64,000 nucleotides of DNA from Leucobacter tardus. GTDB taxonomy: Bacteria; Actinomycetota; Actinomycetes; Actinomycetales; Microbacteriaceae. Location: assembly GCF_017583045.1 (NCBI RefSeq), contig NZ_JAGFBF010000001.1, positions 1 to 64,000 on the forward strand, in the 5' to 3' direction. A model generated the notes under the pieces. The model saw only the letters and a list, made by a program, of their open reading frames with translations. It made no database searches and was not told where the DNA came from. Positions 33,517 to 44,204 of this stretch are shown here, one piece after another. The position numbers and the translations under genes are program-made. Position 1 is the stretch's first letter, and the number at the start of each line of letters is the position of its first letter.

Positions 33517-35175
33517 ATGCCCGTGAAGACCCCCTCGCGCAGCCTGCTGTTGAGCGTGCTGCGGCGCGGCCCGTTCACCGTGGTGAAGGATCCCGCCGAG
33601 CGGCTGCGTCGTCGCGCCCTCAGCGCGCGCTTCCGGTCCACCGTCGCCGGCGACTCGGACCTCGGCATCGTCTACGCCTACGAGCGCGTCTGGCTCGCCC
33701 GCCGCGCCCCCGGGATCACCCAGCACGAGGCGCGTCGTCGCAACTTCGCGCACACCGTCGCGCTGCTGAGCGAGCACGATGTGCCCTTCTTCGCGGTGCC
33801 GAACGCCACCCGCACCGACGCGACGATCGCGGTCGAGCACGAGCACTGGCAGCGATTCGCCGACGCCGTGGCGGCCGACGCCACCGGTGCCGGCACCCTG
33901 CACCTCGGCATCGAGACGCTGAACCCGTCGGGCAAGAAGCGGCGATCCGTCGTCCGCTCCGATTCGTCGCGCGCGCGGCGAGCACTGCGCACTCAGAGCA
34001 CCATCGAGCTCTTCGAATTCTTCATCGATCCCGAGCACGTGCGCCGCATGGGCCGCGCAGAGGCGAGCGTCGTCGAGCGCTGGATCCGCACCGACGACGG
34101 CGCGCTCGAGACCACCGCGAAGAACACGCGGACCACGACCATCGACGCAACGGCGATGACGCCGTCCACCACTGAGATCCACGGGGTCGATGTACCGACG
34201 TTCGCCCCGCTCGATCAGCCGACGGTGTTCGAGACCCGCGAGCCGATCGACGTGGTCTTCCTCTGGGTCGACGGCGCAGACGCCGAGTGGAGCGCGAAGC
34301 GCGACCGCGTCATCGAAGAGCTCACCGGAGCAGCACCGGCGGACAGCGTCGACCCCTCCCGCTTCCGGGACAACGGCGAGCTCAAATACTCCATGCGCTC
34401 CGTATTCCAGCACTGCCCGTGGGTGCGCAACATCATCCTGGTCACCGACGGTCAGACGCCGAGCTGGCTCGACACCACGCACCCGCGCATTCGCATGGTG
34501 GATCACCGCGAGCTCTTCGGCGACGCCGGATCCCTGCCCACCTACAATTCGCACGCGATCGCCGGCCGCGTCCACCACATCGAGGGACTCTCAGACCAGT
34601 ACCTCATCTTCAACGATGACGTCTTCATCGGGCACGACATCGAGGCCAACCAGTTCTTCGAACCGAACGGCGTCGCCCGATTCTTCCTCTCGAAGTCGAC
34701 GCTGCCCGTCGCCTCCGCCTTCGATCTCACGCACGAGTCCGCGCGCCGCAACGCCGTCGACCTGCTCGAGCGCGAGTACGGCGTGACCGCCACCCGCATC
34801 TTCTACCACACGCCGATTCCGCAGCTCCGGCACCTCCTGTTCGAGCTCGAGACGGAGTTCCCCGACGTCTTCACGTCGACGTGGTCGCATCAGCTCCGCT
34901 CCTCCGACGACACCGAGATCAACGGGTGGCTGCACCACTACTTCGGCTACGTGCGCAAGCAGACGATGCCCGGCGACATCCTCTACAACTACTTCGATCT
35001 CAGCGACCCCGACTTCGTCACCCGTCTCGCCGCCCAGTTGCGCTCCCGGAAGGCCGCAACCTTCTGCATCAACGACAACCCGGAAGCCAGCGCCGAGAAC
35101 ATCGCCTACCTCAGGGACTGGCTTGAGACGTACTTCCCGACGCCCGCCCCGTGGGAGTTCACCGCATCCGCTTGA
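33517..35175 (+). CDS. Stealth family sugar-1-phosphate transferase
   Basis: 552 aa. The four conserved regions are present in order: CR1 PIDVVFLWVDGAD (about 243), CR2 RFRDNGELKYSMRSV (about 281) with VTDGQTPSWL and IFNDDVFIG, CR3 HHYFGYVRKQ (about 476) and CR4 FCINDN (about 515). Stealth proteins (SacB, CpsY, GNPTAB relatives) link sugars through phosphodiester bonds in capsules. The first 240 residues are poorly conserved. ATG 33517 has GAAGGA about 10 bases upstream; ATG 33472 is possible. It is divergent from the TagF-like gene, which adds to the case for a phosphate-containing polymer. Confidence 0.9.
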   Translation: MPVKTPSRSLLLSVLRRGPFTVVKDPAERLRRRALSARFRSTVAGDSDLGIVYAYERVWLARRAPGITQHEARRRNFAHTVALLSEHDVPFFAVPNATRTDATIAVEHEHWQRFADAVAADATGAGTLHLGIETLNPSGKKRRSVVRSDSSRARRALRTQSTIELFEFFIDPEHVRRMGRAEASVVERWIRTDDGALETTAKNTRTTTIDATAMTPSTTEIHGVDVPTFAPLDQPTVFETREPIDVVFLWVDGADAEWSAKRDRVIEELTGAAPADSVDPSRFRDNGELKYSMRSVFQHCPWVRNIILVTDGQTPSWLDTTHPRIRMVDHRELFGDAGSLPTYNSHAIAGRVHHIEGLSDQYLIFNDDVFIGHDIEANQFFEPNGVARFFLSKSTLPVASAFDLTHESARRNAVDLLEREYGVTATRIFYHTPIPQLRHLLFELETEFPDVFTSTWSHQLRSSDDTEINGWLHHYFGYVRKQTMPGDILYNYFDLSDPDFVTRLAAQLRSRKAATFCINDNPEASAENIAYLRDWLETYFPTPAPWEFTASA

Positions 35176-35226
35176 CCCCCGCCACATCAACTTGCGCGAC
35201 CGCGCACACGAGAGGACGATTGACGT

Positions 35227-35970
35227 ATGAGTAGTGACGCCCAGCACGAGGCCGCAGCACCCGAATCCGTCGATACCGCAGTGACCCCCGAAGCGGCCAC
35301 TGACGCTTTCACCATGTTCGCGGTCTTCCGCACGAGCTCGAGCCACGCCGAGATCTTCGACGGACGCGACGTTCCCGGCATCGTCGAAGAGTTCGAAGAC
35401 GTCGTGCGCCTCATCGGCGACGAGGGCGTCGTGACGCGCGGCATCTACGACGTCAGCGGCATGCGCCACGACGCCGACATCATGTTCTGGCTGCACGGTT
35501 CTTCGGCCGAGGATCTGCAGTGGGCGCTGCGCCAGCTGCGCCGTACGGCACTCGTGAAGCCGCTCATCCGCACCTGGAGCGCCGTCGGCGTGCACCGCGA
35601 GGCCGAGTTCAACCGCGCGCACGTTCCGGGCTTCGTGCGCGGCGTCGAGGCGCGACAGTGGCTCGCCGTCTACCCCTTCGTCCGGTCCACCGACTGGTAC
35701 CTCATCGACCCGGCCGAGCGCGGCCGCATGCTTGCCGAGCACGGCCGCGAGGGCGCCCAGTACACCGGCGTCGTGGCGAACACCGTCGCGGCGTTCGCGC
35801 TCGGCGACTACGAGTGGCTGCTCCCCATGGAGGCCGATGACCTCACCGAGCTCGTCGACATGATGCGAGCGCTCCGCGCCGTCGATGCGCGCCTGCACGT
35901 CAAGGAGGAGGTGCCGTTCTTCACCGGACGCCGCATCCTGCCCGCCGAGGCCATCGAGGTACTGCAGTAG
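35227..35970 (+). CDS. hemQ: Coproheme decarboxylase (chlorite-dismutase-like)
   Basis: 247 aa, actinobacterial length with a 28-residue acidic N-terminal extension. It converts coproheme to heme b with hydrogen peroxide, the last step of the coproporphyrin-dependent heme pathway of monoderms. Seen: the core motifs FNRAHVPGF (His132) and YPFVRSTDWYLI (Tyr149). The 17-residue spacing between this His and Tyr matches the distal His/Tyr pair described for actinobacterial enzymes. Other heme genes are not in the window. It ends the polymer locus; no functional link to it is evident. Confidence 0.95.
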   Translation: MSSDAQHEAAAPESVDTAVTPEAATDAFTMFAVFRTSSSHAEIFDGRDVPGIVEEFEDVVRLIGDEGVVTRGIYDVSGMRHDADIMFWLHGSSAEDLQWALRQLRRTALVKPLIRTWSAVGVHREAEFNRAHVPGFVRGVEARQWLAVYPFVRSTDWYLIDPAERGRMLAEHGREGAQYTGVVANTVAAFALGDYEWLLPMEADDLTELVDMMRALRAVDARLHVKEEVPFFTGRRILPAEAIEVLQ

Positions 35971-36057
35971 CCATGGAGTGACCGCGGTGTCGTCTACGCT
36001 GGAACCAGCGAGGCGACACCCGTCGCCCTCGCCGGAGCCAAGCCACCCAGGAGCCCC

Positions 36058-36966
36058 GTGCGCACCGAGCAGAACGTTCTCCGCCTCTCGTTCGTCGGGA
36101 TTCTCGTCTTCGCCGTCGTCGCGATCGTCTTCGGCCTCATCGCCGGTTCTTCAGCGATCCTCTTCGACGGCGTCTTCTCGGGCGTGGACGCCGTCATGTC
36201 GCTCGCGTCGATCTGGGTCGCGGGACTCGTCGCACGATCGGCGTCGAACACGTTCTCCGCACGCACCCGGCGACGCTTCGGCTGGGGCTTCTGGCACCTC
36301 GAACCCATTCTGCTCGCGGTCAACGCCGTACTCATGATGAGTATCGCCGGCTACGCGGCGGTGCAGAGCGTGCAGTCGATCCTCGATGGCGGGCGCGAAG
36401 TCGAATTCGGACCGGCCATGATCTACGCCGTGATCATCCTCGTGCTGACCATCACGCTCACCATCGTCGAGTACCGGGCGAACCGGCACATCGGGTCTGC
36501 GCTCATCGCGATGGACGTCAAGGGCTGGATCATGAGCGGCGGCATCACCGCCGCGCTGCTCATCGCGTTCGCGGTCGGATCGCTCCTCGACGGCACCGAG
36601 GCGGAATGGTTCGCACCGTACGTCGATCCGACCGTGCTGCTCATCGTCGCGGTCGTCCTCGTGCCCGTGCCGATCGGTATCCTCCGCTCCGCGCTCGCCG
36701 ACCTGCTCATGGTCACACCGCAAGACCTGCAGCGCGACGCCGAGGAGCACGCCACCCGTCTCGTCGAGGAGAACGGGTTCGACTCCGCCGAGGTCTACAC
36801 CGCCAAAATGGGGCGCAGCCGCGAGGTGCAGATCTTCATCCGCGTGCCGGTCGGAGCCGCGGCGCGGCCCCTCGAAGCGTGGGACGACCTGCGTGCTCCT
36901 CTGGTCGAGGCGCTGCGCGGTGACGATCCGAATCGATTCGTCACGGTCACGTTCTCGACGCGCTGA
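36058..36966 (+). CDS. Cation diffusion facilitator (CDF) transporter
   Basis: 302 aa with six membrane segments (about residues 8-245) and a C-terminal cytoplasmic domain (QRDAEEHATRLVEENGF). Divalent-metal/proton antiport family. The metal-site residues show as FDGVFSGVD (Asp37, Asp44) in helix 2 and DVKGWIMSG in helix 5, where the usual HxxxD is replaced by DxxxG, so this belongs to an atypical branch and the metal cannot be predicted. GTG start with AGGAG 4 bases upstream. A strong hairpin follows the stop. Confidence 0.88.
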   Translation: MRTEQNVLRLSFVGILVFAVVAIVFGLIAGSSAILFDGVFSGVDAVMSLASIWVAGLVARSASNTFSARTRRRFGWGFWHLEPILLAVNAVLMMSIAGYAAVQSVQSILDGGREVEFGPAMIYAVIILVLTITLTIVEYRANRHIGSALIAMDVKGWIMSGGITAALLIAFAVGSLLDGTEAEWFAPYVDPTVLLIVAVVLVPVPIGILRSALADLLMVTPQDLQRDAEEHATRLVEENGFDSAEVYTAKMGRSREVQIFIRVPVGAAARPLEAWDDLRAPLVEALRGDDPNRFVTVTFSTR

Positions 36967-36996
36967 GGAACGAGCCGGATCACGCCTGCACGAACC

Positions 36997-37028
36997 AGAA
37001 CGGGGGCGGCCGCAGCCACCCCCGTTCT
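36997..37028. terminator. Bidirectional hairpin terminator
   Basis: AGAACGGGGG at 36997-37006 pairs with CCCCCGTTCT at 37019-37028, with a further GGC/GCC inside after one mismatch. It lies between the convergent CDF transporter (stop 36966) and isocitrate dehydrogenase (stop 37044). Confidence 0.75.
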
Positions 37029-37043
37029 CATCGTGCTTGACGC

Positions 37044-39326
<2,283 letters not shown>

Positions 39327-39427
39327 CTACAGCCTCCACGGATTTTATCTCGACGTCGAGATATCTGGGATCGGGTACCGTGCGTGGGCCTCCGGGCTTC
39401 GCTCGCGACGCTCCGGGCTCCGCCGGA

Positions 39428-39748
39428 TCAGAGATCGCTGAACTTCTCGCGACCCACCCACTCGCGTCCGGCGTCCCCGCCCCACGCGTCCCAGGCGACG
39501 CGACCGGGAGACGGGTACCCCTCATCGCCCTGCTGAAACCCTTCGGCGTCGCGATCCACCACGTGGCGCGCGAAGTACTGCTGCATCTTCTTGATGTCCG
39601 CTTCGGGCACGGCACGGCGCTCCGCAAGCTGGTGCGCACGATGCTCACCGGTCTCCGTGAACCCCTTGCCCGCCTTCCCCTCGGCGATCCAATCGACGGC
39701 GCGCTGCGCCGCCCGGGCGACATCCTGGGGAGGCTCGTGTCCACTCAT
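39428..39748 (-). CDS. Small hypothetical protein, conserved-looking
   Basis: 106 aa from ATG 39748 (MSGHEPPQD). I do not recognise the family. The protein is charged and helical, with AAQRAVDWIAEG, ADIKKMQQYFARHVVDRD and a C-terminal GRVAWDAWGGDAGREWVG. It reads like a soluble helical protein and has normal codon bias for this genome, with no signal peptide or membrane segment. No clear Shine-Dalgarno, so a leaderless transcript or another start is possible. Divergent from the pyridoxamine-oxidase-like gene (132 bp between starts). Confidence 0.65.
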   Translation of the reverse strand: MSGHEPPQDVARAAQRAVDWIAEGKAGKGFTETGEHRAHQLAERRAVPEADIKKMQQYFARHVVDRDAEGFQQGDEGYPSPGRVAWDAWGGDAGREWVGREKFSDL

Positions 39749-39880
39749 GGGGTCATTGTGCCAGTCCACCGGGCTGCTGTCACCGGGTATCCCGCTCAGG
39801 ATCCGCGCCGATAAGCTCGGCACACCCACCGTGCCCGCGAACCATCGTCGGCACGGGAACGACACCTGAGGAGGCACTAC

Positions 39881-40363
39881 ATGAGCACATCGGAAGAACT
39901 CACGCAGGAGAAAGTCGTCGAGATCATGCGGGACGAGCGCTTCGTCATGCTCTCGACCGCCACGAAGACCGGCAAGATCGTGTCGCACCCCATGACCCCG
40001 CAAGAGGTCACCGACGACGCGTCCGTCTGGTTCTTCATCGGACTGCAGGGCGACCAGGCCGATGCGATCCGTGAGAATCCCGAAGTCAACCTCGCCTTCG
40101 CCGAGACCGGTTCCTGGCTGTCCGTCGCCGGACGCGCCGAGTTCGTCGAGAACCGCGCCAAGGTCGACGAGCTGTGGGACGGCCAGGTCGAAGCGTACTT
40201 CTCGGGCAAGGACGACCCGAACCTCGGCCTGCTGCGCGTGACCGGCGAGTCCGCCCAGTACTGGGGCGTGCCGGGCAACAAGGCTGTCGCGGCCGTCAAG
40301 ATGCTCGCCTCCAAGGTGCGCGGCGTCGACGGTCCCGGAGTGTCGGGCACCACCGAGCTCTAG
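39881..40363 (+). CDS. Pyridoxamine 5'-phosphate oxidase-fold protein (general stress protein 26-like)
   Basis: 160 aa, split-barrel flavin/F420-binding fold: EKVVEIMRDERFVMLST, KIVSHPMTPQEV, VWFFIGLQGDQADAIRENPEVNLAF, GSWLSVAGRAEFVENR, and a C-terminal VKMLASKVRG tail. Members bind FMN or F420 and are often stress-induced; a substrate cannot be assigned. Good GAGGAG ribosome-binding site 7 bases before the ATG. Followed by the repeat-rich 584-bp intergenic region. Confidence 0.87.
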   Translation: MSTSEELTQEKVVEIMRDERFVMLSTATKTGKIVSHPMTPQEVTDDASVWFFIGLQGDQADAIRENPEVNLAFAETGSWLSVAGRAEFVENRAKVDELWDGQVEAYFSGKDDPNLGLLRVTGESAQYWGVPGNKAVAAVKMLASKVRGVDGPGVSGTTEL

Positions 40364-40468
40364 CCCGCGAGCGGGGGTCGTCCGGGGTCGTGCCCCGTGG
40401 CGGGGTCGTCCGGGGAAACGCCCCTACGGCATACCCCGGACCCGGCCCGACCCGACCCGATTCGGCCT

Positions 40469-40525
40469 CGAGATTGCGCAAAGTCGCCCTTCGGGCACAT
40501 CCAAGGGCGACTTTTTGCGCTCTCG
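40469..40525. repeat. 57-bp palindromic repeat, copy 1
   Basis: Runs from CGAGATTGCGCAAAG to TTTTTGCGCTCTCG. The outer 23 bases on each side are nearly perfect inverted repeats, so it would form a long hairpin and may double as a terminator. Same length and flanks as the copies at 40678, 40783 and 59758. Confidence 0.8.
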
Positions 40526-40677
40526 ACGAGGGTGCGCGCTGGAGTGCCCGGGCCAGAGCGGCCGAGCGGCGCAGGCCGGGCGCGCCGAGCGGCTCAGGGG
40601 TTCGCGGCTCGGCGCGGGTAGGGCGCCGGGCGAACTGGTTCGCGCTCACGGGCGCACAGACGCCCCCTCGCGATCGC

Positions 40678-40734
40678 CGAGGTTGCAGAAATTCACCCTT
40701 CAAGCCCGACGAAGCCAGACAAATTGCGCTCTCG
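40678..40734. repeat. 57-bp repeat, copy 2
   Basis: CGAGGTTGCAGAAATTC at the left and GACAAATTGCGCTCTCG at the right. Its interior, AAGCCAGACAAA, is shared with copies 3 and 4 and differs from copy 1. Starts 209 bases after copy 1. Confidence 0.8.
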
Positions 40735-40782
40735 GTGAGGCCGGGGCGGGGCCCACCGGGCTGGGCGGGGCTGACGCAGCAT

Positions 40783-40839
40783 CGAGATTGCGCAAAGTCG
40801 CCCTTCGAGCCCCGCGAAGCCAGACAAACTGCGCTCTCG
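40783..40839. repeat. 57-bp repeat, copy 3
   Basis: CGAGATTGCGCAAAGTCG at the left, as in copy 1, and AAGCCAGACAAACTGCGC at the right, as in copy 2. It is therefore intermediate between the two variants. It starts 105 bases after copy 2. Confidence 0.8.
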
Positions 40840-40947
40840 GCGACGCACAGGAGCGGGACGCGGGCGCGGGACGCGGGCGCAGACAGGTCGCGGGCGCGGG
40901 ACGCCGCCGCGGGGACGCGGGCAGGACGCGCAGACGCGGGGCGCGCG

Positions 40948-41790
40948 CTACTTGTCGCCGGGGAGCCCTCCGCCGATGAACCTGCGGAAGAGGACCCGCT
41001 TCACGCCGGCCGGCATCAGCCGGTAGGCGCCCTTCACGACGACATTGCGAAGGTACTGTCCGCGGGTGACGAATCCCATGCGCAGCATCGCTCGCTGCAG
41101 GCGCCACTCGGTGCGCGCTTCCGCGAGGCCGCCGCGGCGCTGGAAGGCTCCGGACCCGACGCGGTACTTCAGCAGCGGCTCGGGGATGTTCTCGGCGCGG
41201 GCGCCCGACGCGATCACGCGGATGCCGAGCCAGTAGTCCTCCATCTTGCCGAACGGCTCGTACCCGCCGACCGCGGCGATGGTGGACGCGCGGTACATCA
41301 TCGTCGGATGGTTGAACGGGTTGTGGGTGCGGGCGTGATCCCGAATGCGTTCGCGCCCGACCGGCGGTGTGCGCCGGGCTCCGAGCACCTCGGGGTCGCT
41401 CTCGAACTCGACCATGCCGGTGCCCACGAGGTCGGCGCCATCGGCGATGAGTGTCCACTGGCGCTCGAACCGATCGGGGAGGGACACGTCGTCGGCGTCC
41501 ATACGCGCGATGACCGGGAACCGGCACGCGGCGAGCCCCGCGTTCAACGCTTCGGTGAGGCCGACGTTGCGGGGCAGCCGAATCACGTGCACGGGAACGG
41601 GGCTCTCGGCCTCGAGCTCGGCGAGTGCGGCGGCGAGCGGGTCACCGACGGGTCCGTCTTGCACGATGACGACCTCTGACGGGGGCAGCGTCTGCACCCC
41701 CACCGAACTGTGGAACGCCAGGCGCACGTGTGCGGCGGTGTCGCCCGCGTACACCGGAAGGAGCAGCGAGAACTCGGCGGCCTCGCTCAT
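40948..41790 (-). CDS. GT2 family glycosyltransferase
   Basis: 280 aa. FSLLLPVYAGDTA opens the GT-A fold; VVIVQDGPVGD and the DxD-like ARMDADDVSLPDRF mark the nucleotide and metal site; NPFNHPTMMYR and GKMEDYWLGIR belong to the WaaE/capsule-type GT2 group. The ATG shares its A with the stop of the upstream GT2 gene (TGATG), so the two are translationally coupled. Likely inverting transferase adding a hexose or HexNAc to a cytoplasmic lipid-linked acceptor. Confidence 0.88.
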   Translation of the reverse strand: MSEAAEFSLLLPVYAGDTAAHVRLAFHSSVGVQTLPPSEVVIVQDGPVGDPLAAALAELEAESPVPVHVIRLPRNVGLTEALNAGLAACRFPVIARMDADDVSLPDRFERQWTLIADGADLVGTGMVEFESDPEVLGARRTPPVGRERIRDHARTHNPFNHPTMMYRASTIAAVGGYEPFGKMEDYWLGIRVIASGARAENIPEPLLKYRVGSGAFQRRGGLAEARTEWRLQRAMLRMGFVTRGQYLRNVVVKGAYRLMPAGVKRVLFRRFIGGGLPGDK

Positions 41791-42776
41791 CAGCCGACCC
41801 TGGCGTGCTCGCGCGCGGTGATGCGTTCGAGTTCGACCATGACGTCGATGGGAACGCCGGTGTTCCGCAGCACGTCTTTCGTCGGACGGGGTTTCGCGGC
41901 CCACGCGTCGACCCACCCGCGACGCAAGCAGTCGAGCAGTTGGCCCCGGTGCTTTGCGGCGAGCAGCGTGCGCAGCCAGCGCCGACCGGTCGCCCCGATG
42001 TACAGCACCTTCTCCCACCCGTGCAGCGCGTCGCTGCAGCGGAAGACCCAGATCTTGTTGCGCACCTCGTAGTAGAAGCGGGGCCCCGGATCTTGATCGC
42101 TCGAGCCGCGGATCTTCGTCTTGTGGGTCACGACCGACTCGGGCACGAAGAGGCCGCGCGCGCCGCGCAGCAGGCGGGCCGAGTACTCGAAGTCGTCGTT
42201 CCAGAGGAAGTAGTCGGCGATCGGCAGTCCGACCTCGCGCACGCGCGCGGCGCGGAGGAACGCTGACACGAAGGAGATCGAGCGGATCTCCATGCCCCCG
42301 GTCCGCTGCGCGCGCTGCCGCTCGGCGGCCGACGCGCGGATCTTGGACTTCGGGGTGTTCATCGGGTGATCCTGACCGTCGGTCCAGAGGACTCGCGACC
42401 CCATGACGGCGAGTGCGTCGCGACCCGACTCGCGGTACCGGTCGTGCGCGTCGAGCGCGGCTTCGAGCGCGGTGGTGGTCGGCACGGTGTCGTCGTCCAT
42501 GACCCACACCCAGTCCGTTTCGGGATCGGCGACCGCAGCGGCGATGCCCACCGCGAAGCCGCCTGCACCGCCCGTGTTCTTGTCGAGTCGGATGTTGCGC
42601 CCATCGGTACCCCAGGCGTCGAGCATCTCGTCGACCACGGCATCGGTGCCGTCGTCGGAAGCGTTGTCGACGACGATCAGCCGGTCGGGACGCCGCGTCT
42701 GCGCGGCGAGCGCTTCCAGCGATTCGCGCAGCAGCTCTTTCCGGTTGTACGCCACCAGCACGGCGGTAACACGCAT
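41790..42776 (-). CDS. GT2 family glycosyltransferase (GlfT1/rhamnosyltransferase-like)
   Basis: 328 aa. TAVLVAYNRKELL, VVDNASDDGT, NTGGAGGFAVG, WVWVMDDDTVP and the acceptor-base motif FLWNDDFEY are the pattern of GlfT1-type galactofuranosyl- and of rhamnosyl-transferases. The C-terminal half (YYEVRNKIWVFR) is also typical. It starts the two-gene GT2 operon and is divergent from the MFS transporter gene. It may act in arabinogalactan-like, rhamnose-rich or galactan polymer synthesis; the donor is not decidable by eye. Confidence 0.88.
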   Translation of the reverse strand: MRVTAVLVAYNRKELLRESLEALAAQTRRPDRLIVVDNASDDGTDAVVDEMLDAWGTDGRNIRLDKNTGGAGGFAVGIAAAVADPETDWVWVMDDDTVPTTTALEAALDAHDRYRESGRDALAVMGSRVLWTDGQDHPMNTPKSKIRASAAERQRAQRTGGMEIRSISFVSAFLRAARVREVGLPIADYFLWNDDFEYSARLLRGARGLFVPESVVTHKTKIRGSSDQDPGPRFYYEVRNKIWVFRCSDALHGWEKVLYIGATGRRWLRTLLAAKHRGQLLDCLRRGWVDAWAAKPRPTKDVLRNTGVPIDVMVELERITAREHARVG

Positions 42777-42871
42777 TCAGGCACTCCTCTCAACGCCGTT
42801 CGGCGGTCACCTCAGTGTAGGACAGACCTCCGACACGACCCCTGCGCGCTTCGGGTGTAGATTCGGTATCG

Positions 42872-44170
42872 ATGACATCACAGGCGCCCGCGGCTGCGCC
42901 TCGCTCGTGGGTTCTGATGTTCGTCGCGGTGTGTCTCGTCGCCGCGAACATGCGGATGACCATCACCGGCGTGGGCCCGCTGCTCGACGACATCGCCGCC
43001 GACCGCGGCGTGAGCTCGGCGGCGCTCGGCGCACTCGCCTCGGTGCCGCTCGTCGTCTGGGGCCTGACCTCTCCGCTGGTGCATGGACTGGGGGCACGGC
43101 TCGGCGTCTCGCGCGCGGTCACGATCTCTCTCGTGACGCTCGCGCTCGGCACGCTGTGGCGCTCGACGCCCGGCAGCCCGGTGAACCTCTGGGCGGGAAC
43201 CGCGCTGATCGGCGCATCGCTCGCGGTCGGCAACGTACTGCTGCCCGCCGTGATCAAGCGGGACTTCGGCAACCGTGTTCCGCTCGTGATGGGCGTCTAC
43301 ACGGCGATGCTCGGCGGTATCGGTGCGGTGGGCGCCGGCATCGTCGTGCCGATCGCGCACCTCGATACGGGGTCGGGTGCGCTCGGGGCGTGGGGTGTGG
43401 GCACGGAACTGGGGTGGCGAATCGCGCTCCTCTGCACGGCGCTCGCGGTGCCACCGGCGATCCTGGTCTGGGTGATCGCGAGCGCGCCTCGGCGTCGCGG
43501 TGAGCCGGTCGCCACCGCGGCTTTCGCACGCGATGCGACCGATGCGATAGACGCGACACCTCGTCCGGCAGCGGCGCCCGCTCGCGGATCGGCCGGGCGC
43601 CGCATCTGGCGCGATCCGCTCGCCTGGCTCGTCGCCCTCTATATGGGGACCCAGTCGGGCGCGTTCTACATGATCTCCACCTGGCTCTCCCCGATCGGCA
43701 TCTCGCACGGGCGCACCCCGCTCGTCGCGGGCATCGACACGATGCTGTACCAGGTGATCGGCGTCGCCGGATCGCTGCTGCTCCCCGTGCTCTTCCGGGG
43801 ACGCCTCCGCCGCTGGATCCCGGCGCTCATTCCGGTGTGCGTCGCGATCGCGGCGTCGGGCATCGTCCTGCTCCCGGCGGGCATGCCGGTCTGGATCGGT
43901 CTCGGCGGTCTCGCTTCGGGCGCATCGCTCAGCACGGCGATCACGCTGATGGCCGTGCGGGCGCGCGACCATGAGGGGGCCAGCGCGCTGTCGGGCATGG
44001 CGCAGTCGATCGGGTACACGCTCGCCGCGATCGGGCCGTTCGCCTTCGGCGCGCTGCACGACGTGAGCGGTACCTGGACCGTGCCGCTGGTGCTGGTCCT
44101 CGTCGCACTGGGTGCGCAGTTCGCCGCCGGTCTGGCGGTCGGCAAAGAACGGTACGTGCTCGAGGATTGA
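42872..44170 (+). CDS. MFS transporter, CynX/NimT-like
   Basis: 432 aa with 12 predicted membrane segments. VAANMRMTITGVGPLLDDI in helix 1 is the CynX/NimT hallmark (conserved Arg and GP). Family members carry cyanate, 2-nitroimidazole or other small compounds, usually outward; substrate unknown. A hydrophilic, acidic/Arg-containing loop at about 210-250 separates the two halves. Followed 34 bases later by a short-chain dehydrogenase, possibly co-transcribed. Confidence 0.85.
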   Translation: MTSQAPAAAPRSWVLMFVAVCLVAANMRMTITGVGPLLDDIAADRGVSSAALGALASVPLVVWGLTSPLVHGLGARLGVSRAVTISLVTLALGTLWRSTPGSPVNLWAGTALIGASLAVGNVLLPAVIKRDFGNRVPLVMGVYTAMLGGIGAVGAGIVVPIAHLDTGSGALGAWGVGTELGWRIALLCTALAVPPAILVWVIASAPRRRGEPVATAAFARDATDAIDATPRPAAAPARGSAGRRIWRDPLAWLVALYMGTQSGAFYMISTWLSPIGISHGRTPLVAGIDTMLYQVIGVAGSLLLPVLFRGRLRRWIPALIPVCVAIAASGIVLLPAGMPVWIGLGGLASGASLSTAITLMAVRARDHEGASALSGMAQSIGYTLAAIGPFAFGALHDVSGTWTVPLVLVLVALGAQFAAGLAVGKERYVLED

Positions 44171-44204
44171 GGCGACGCACGGGTCCGGCTGGAAGACTGC
44201 ACCC

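Larger units (their letters stand above)
40364..40947. other. 584-bp repeat-rich intergenic region between convergent genes
   Basis: No convincing gene. It holds three copies of a 57-bp element (listed separately), of which the first is a long hairpin. The remaining sequence is very GC-rich with degenerate short repeats such as GGGGTCGTCCGGGG near 40375-40420 and GCGGGCGCGGGACGC near 40860-40945; the latter resemble the 12-bp unit of the tandem array at 59828. Open frames here are a consequence of the base composition. Confidence 0.7.

Noticed and set aside
31737..33668. Longer start (33668) for the TagF-like gene
   Set aside because: The extension crosses the divergent Stealth gene start and lacks a Shine-Dalgarno, whereas ATG 33350 has GGAGG.
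40469..40839. CRISPR-like or attachment-site cluster formed by the three 57-bp repeats
   Set aside because: Spacing is irregular (209 and 105 bp), units are imperfect palindromes, a fourth copy is 19 kb away, and no integrase or cas gene is nearby.
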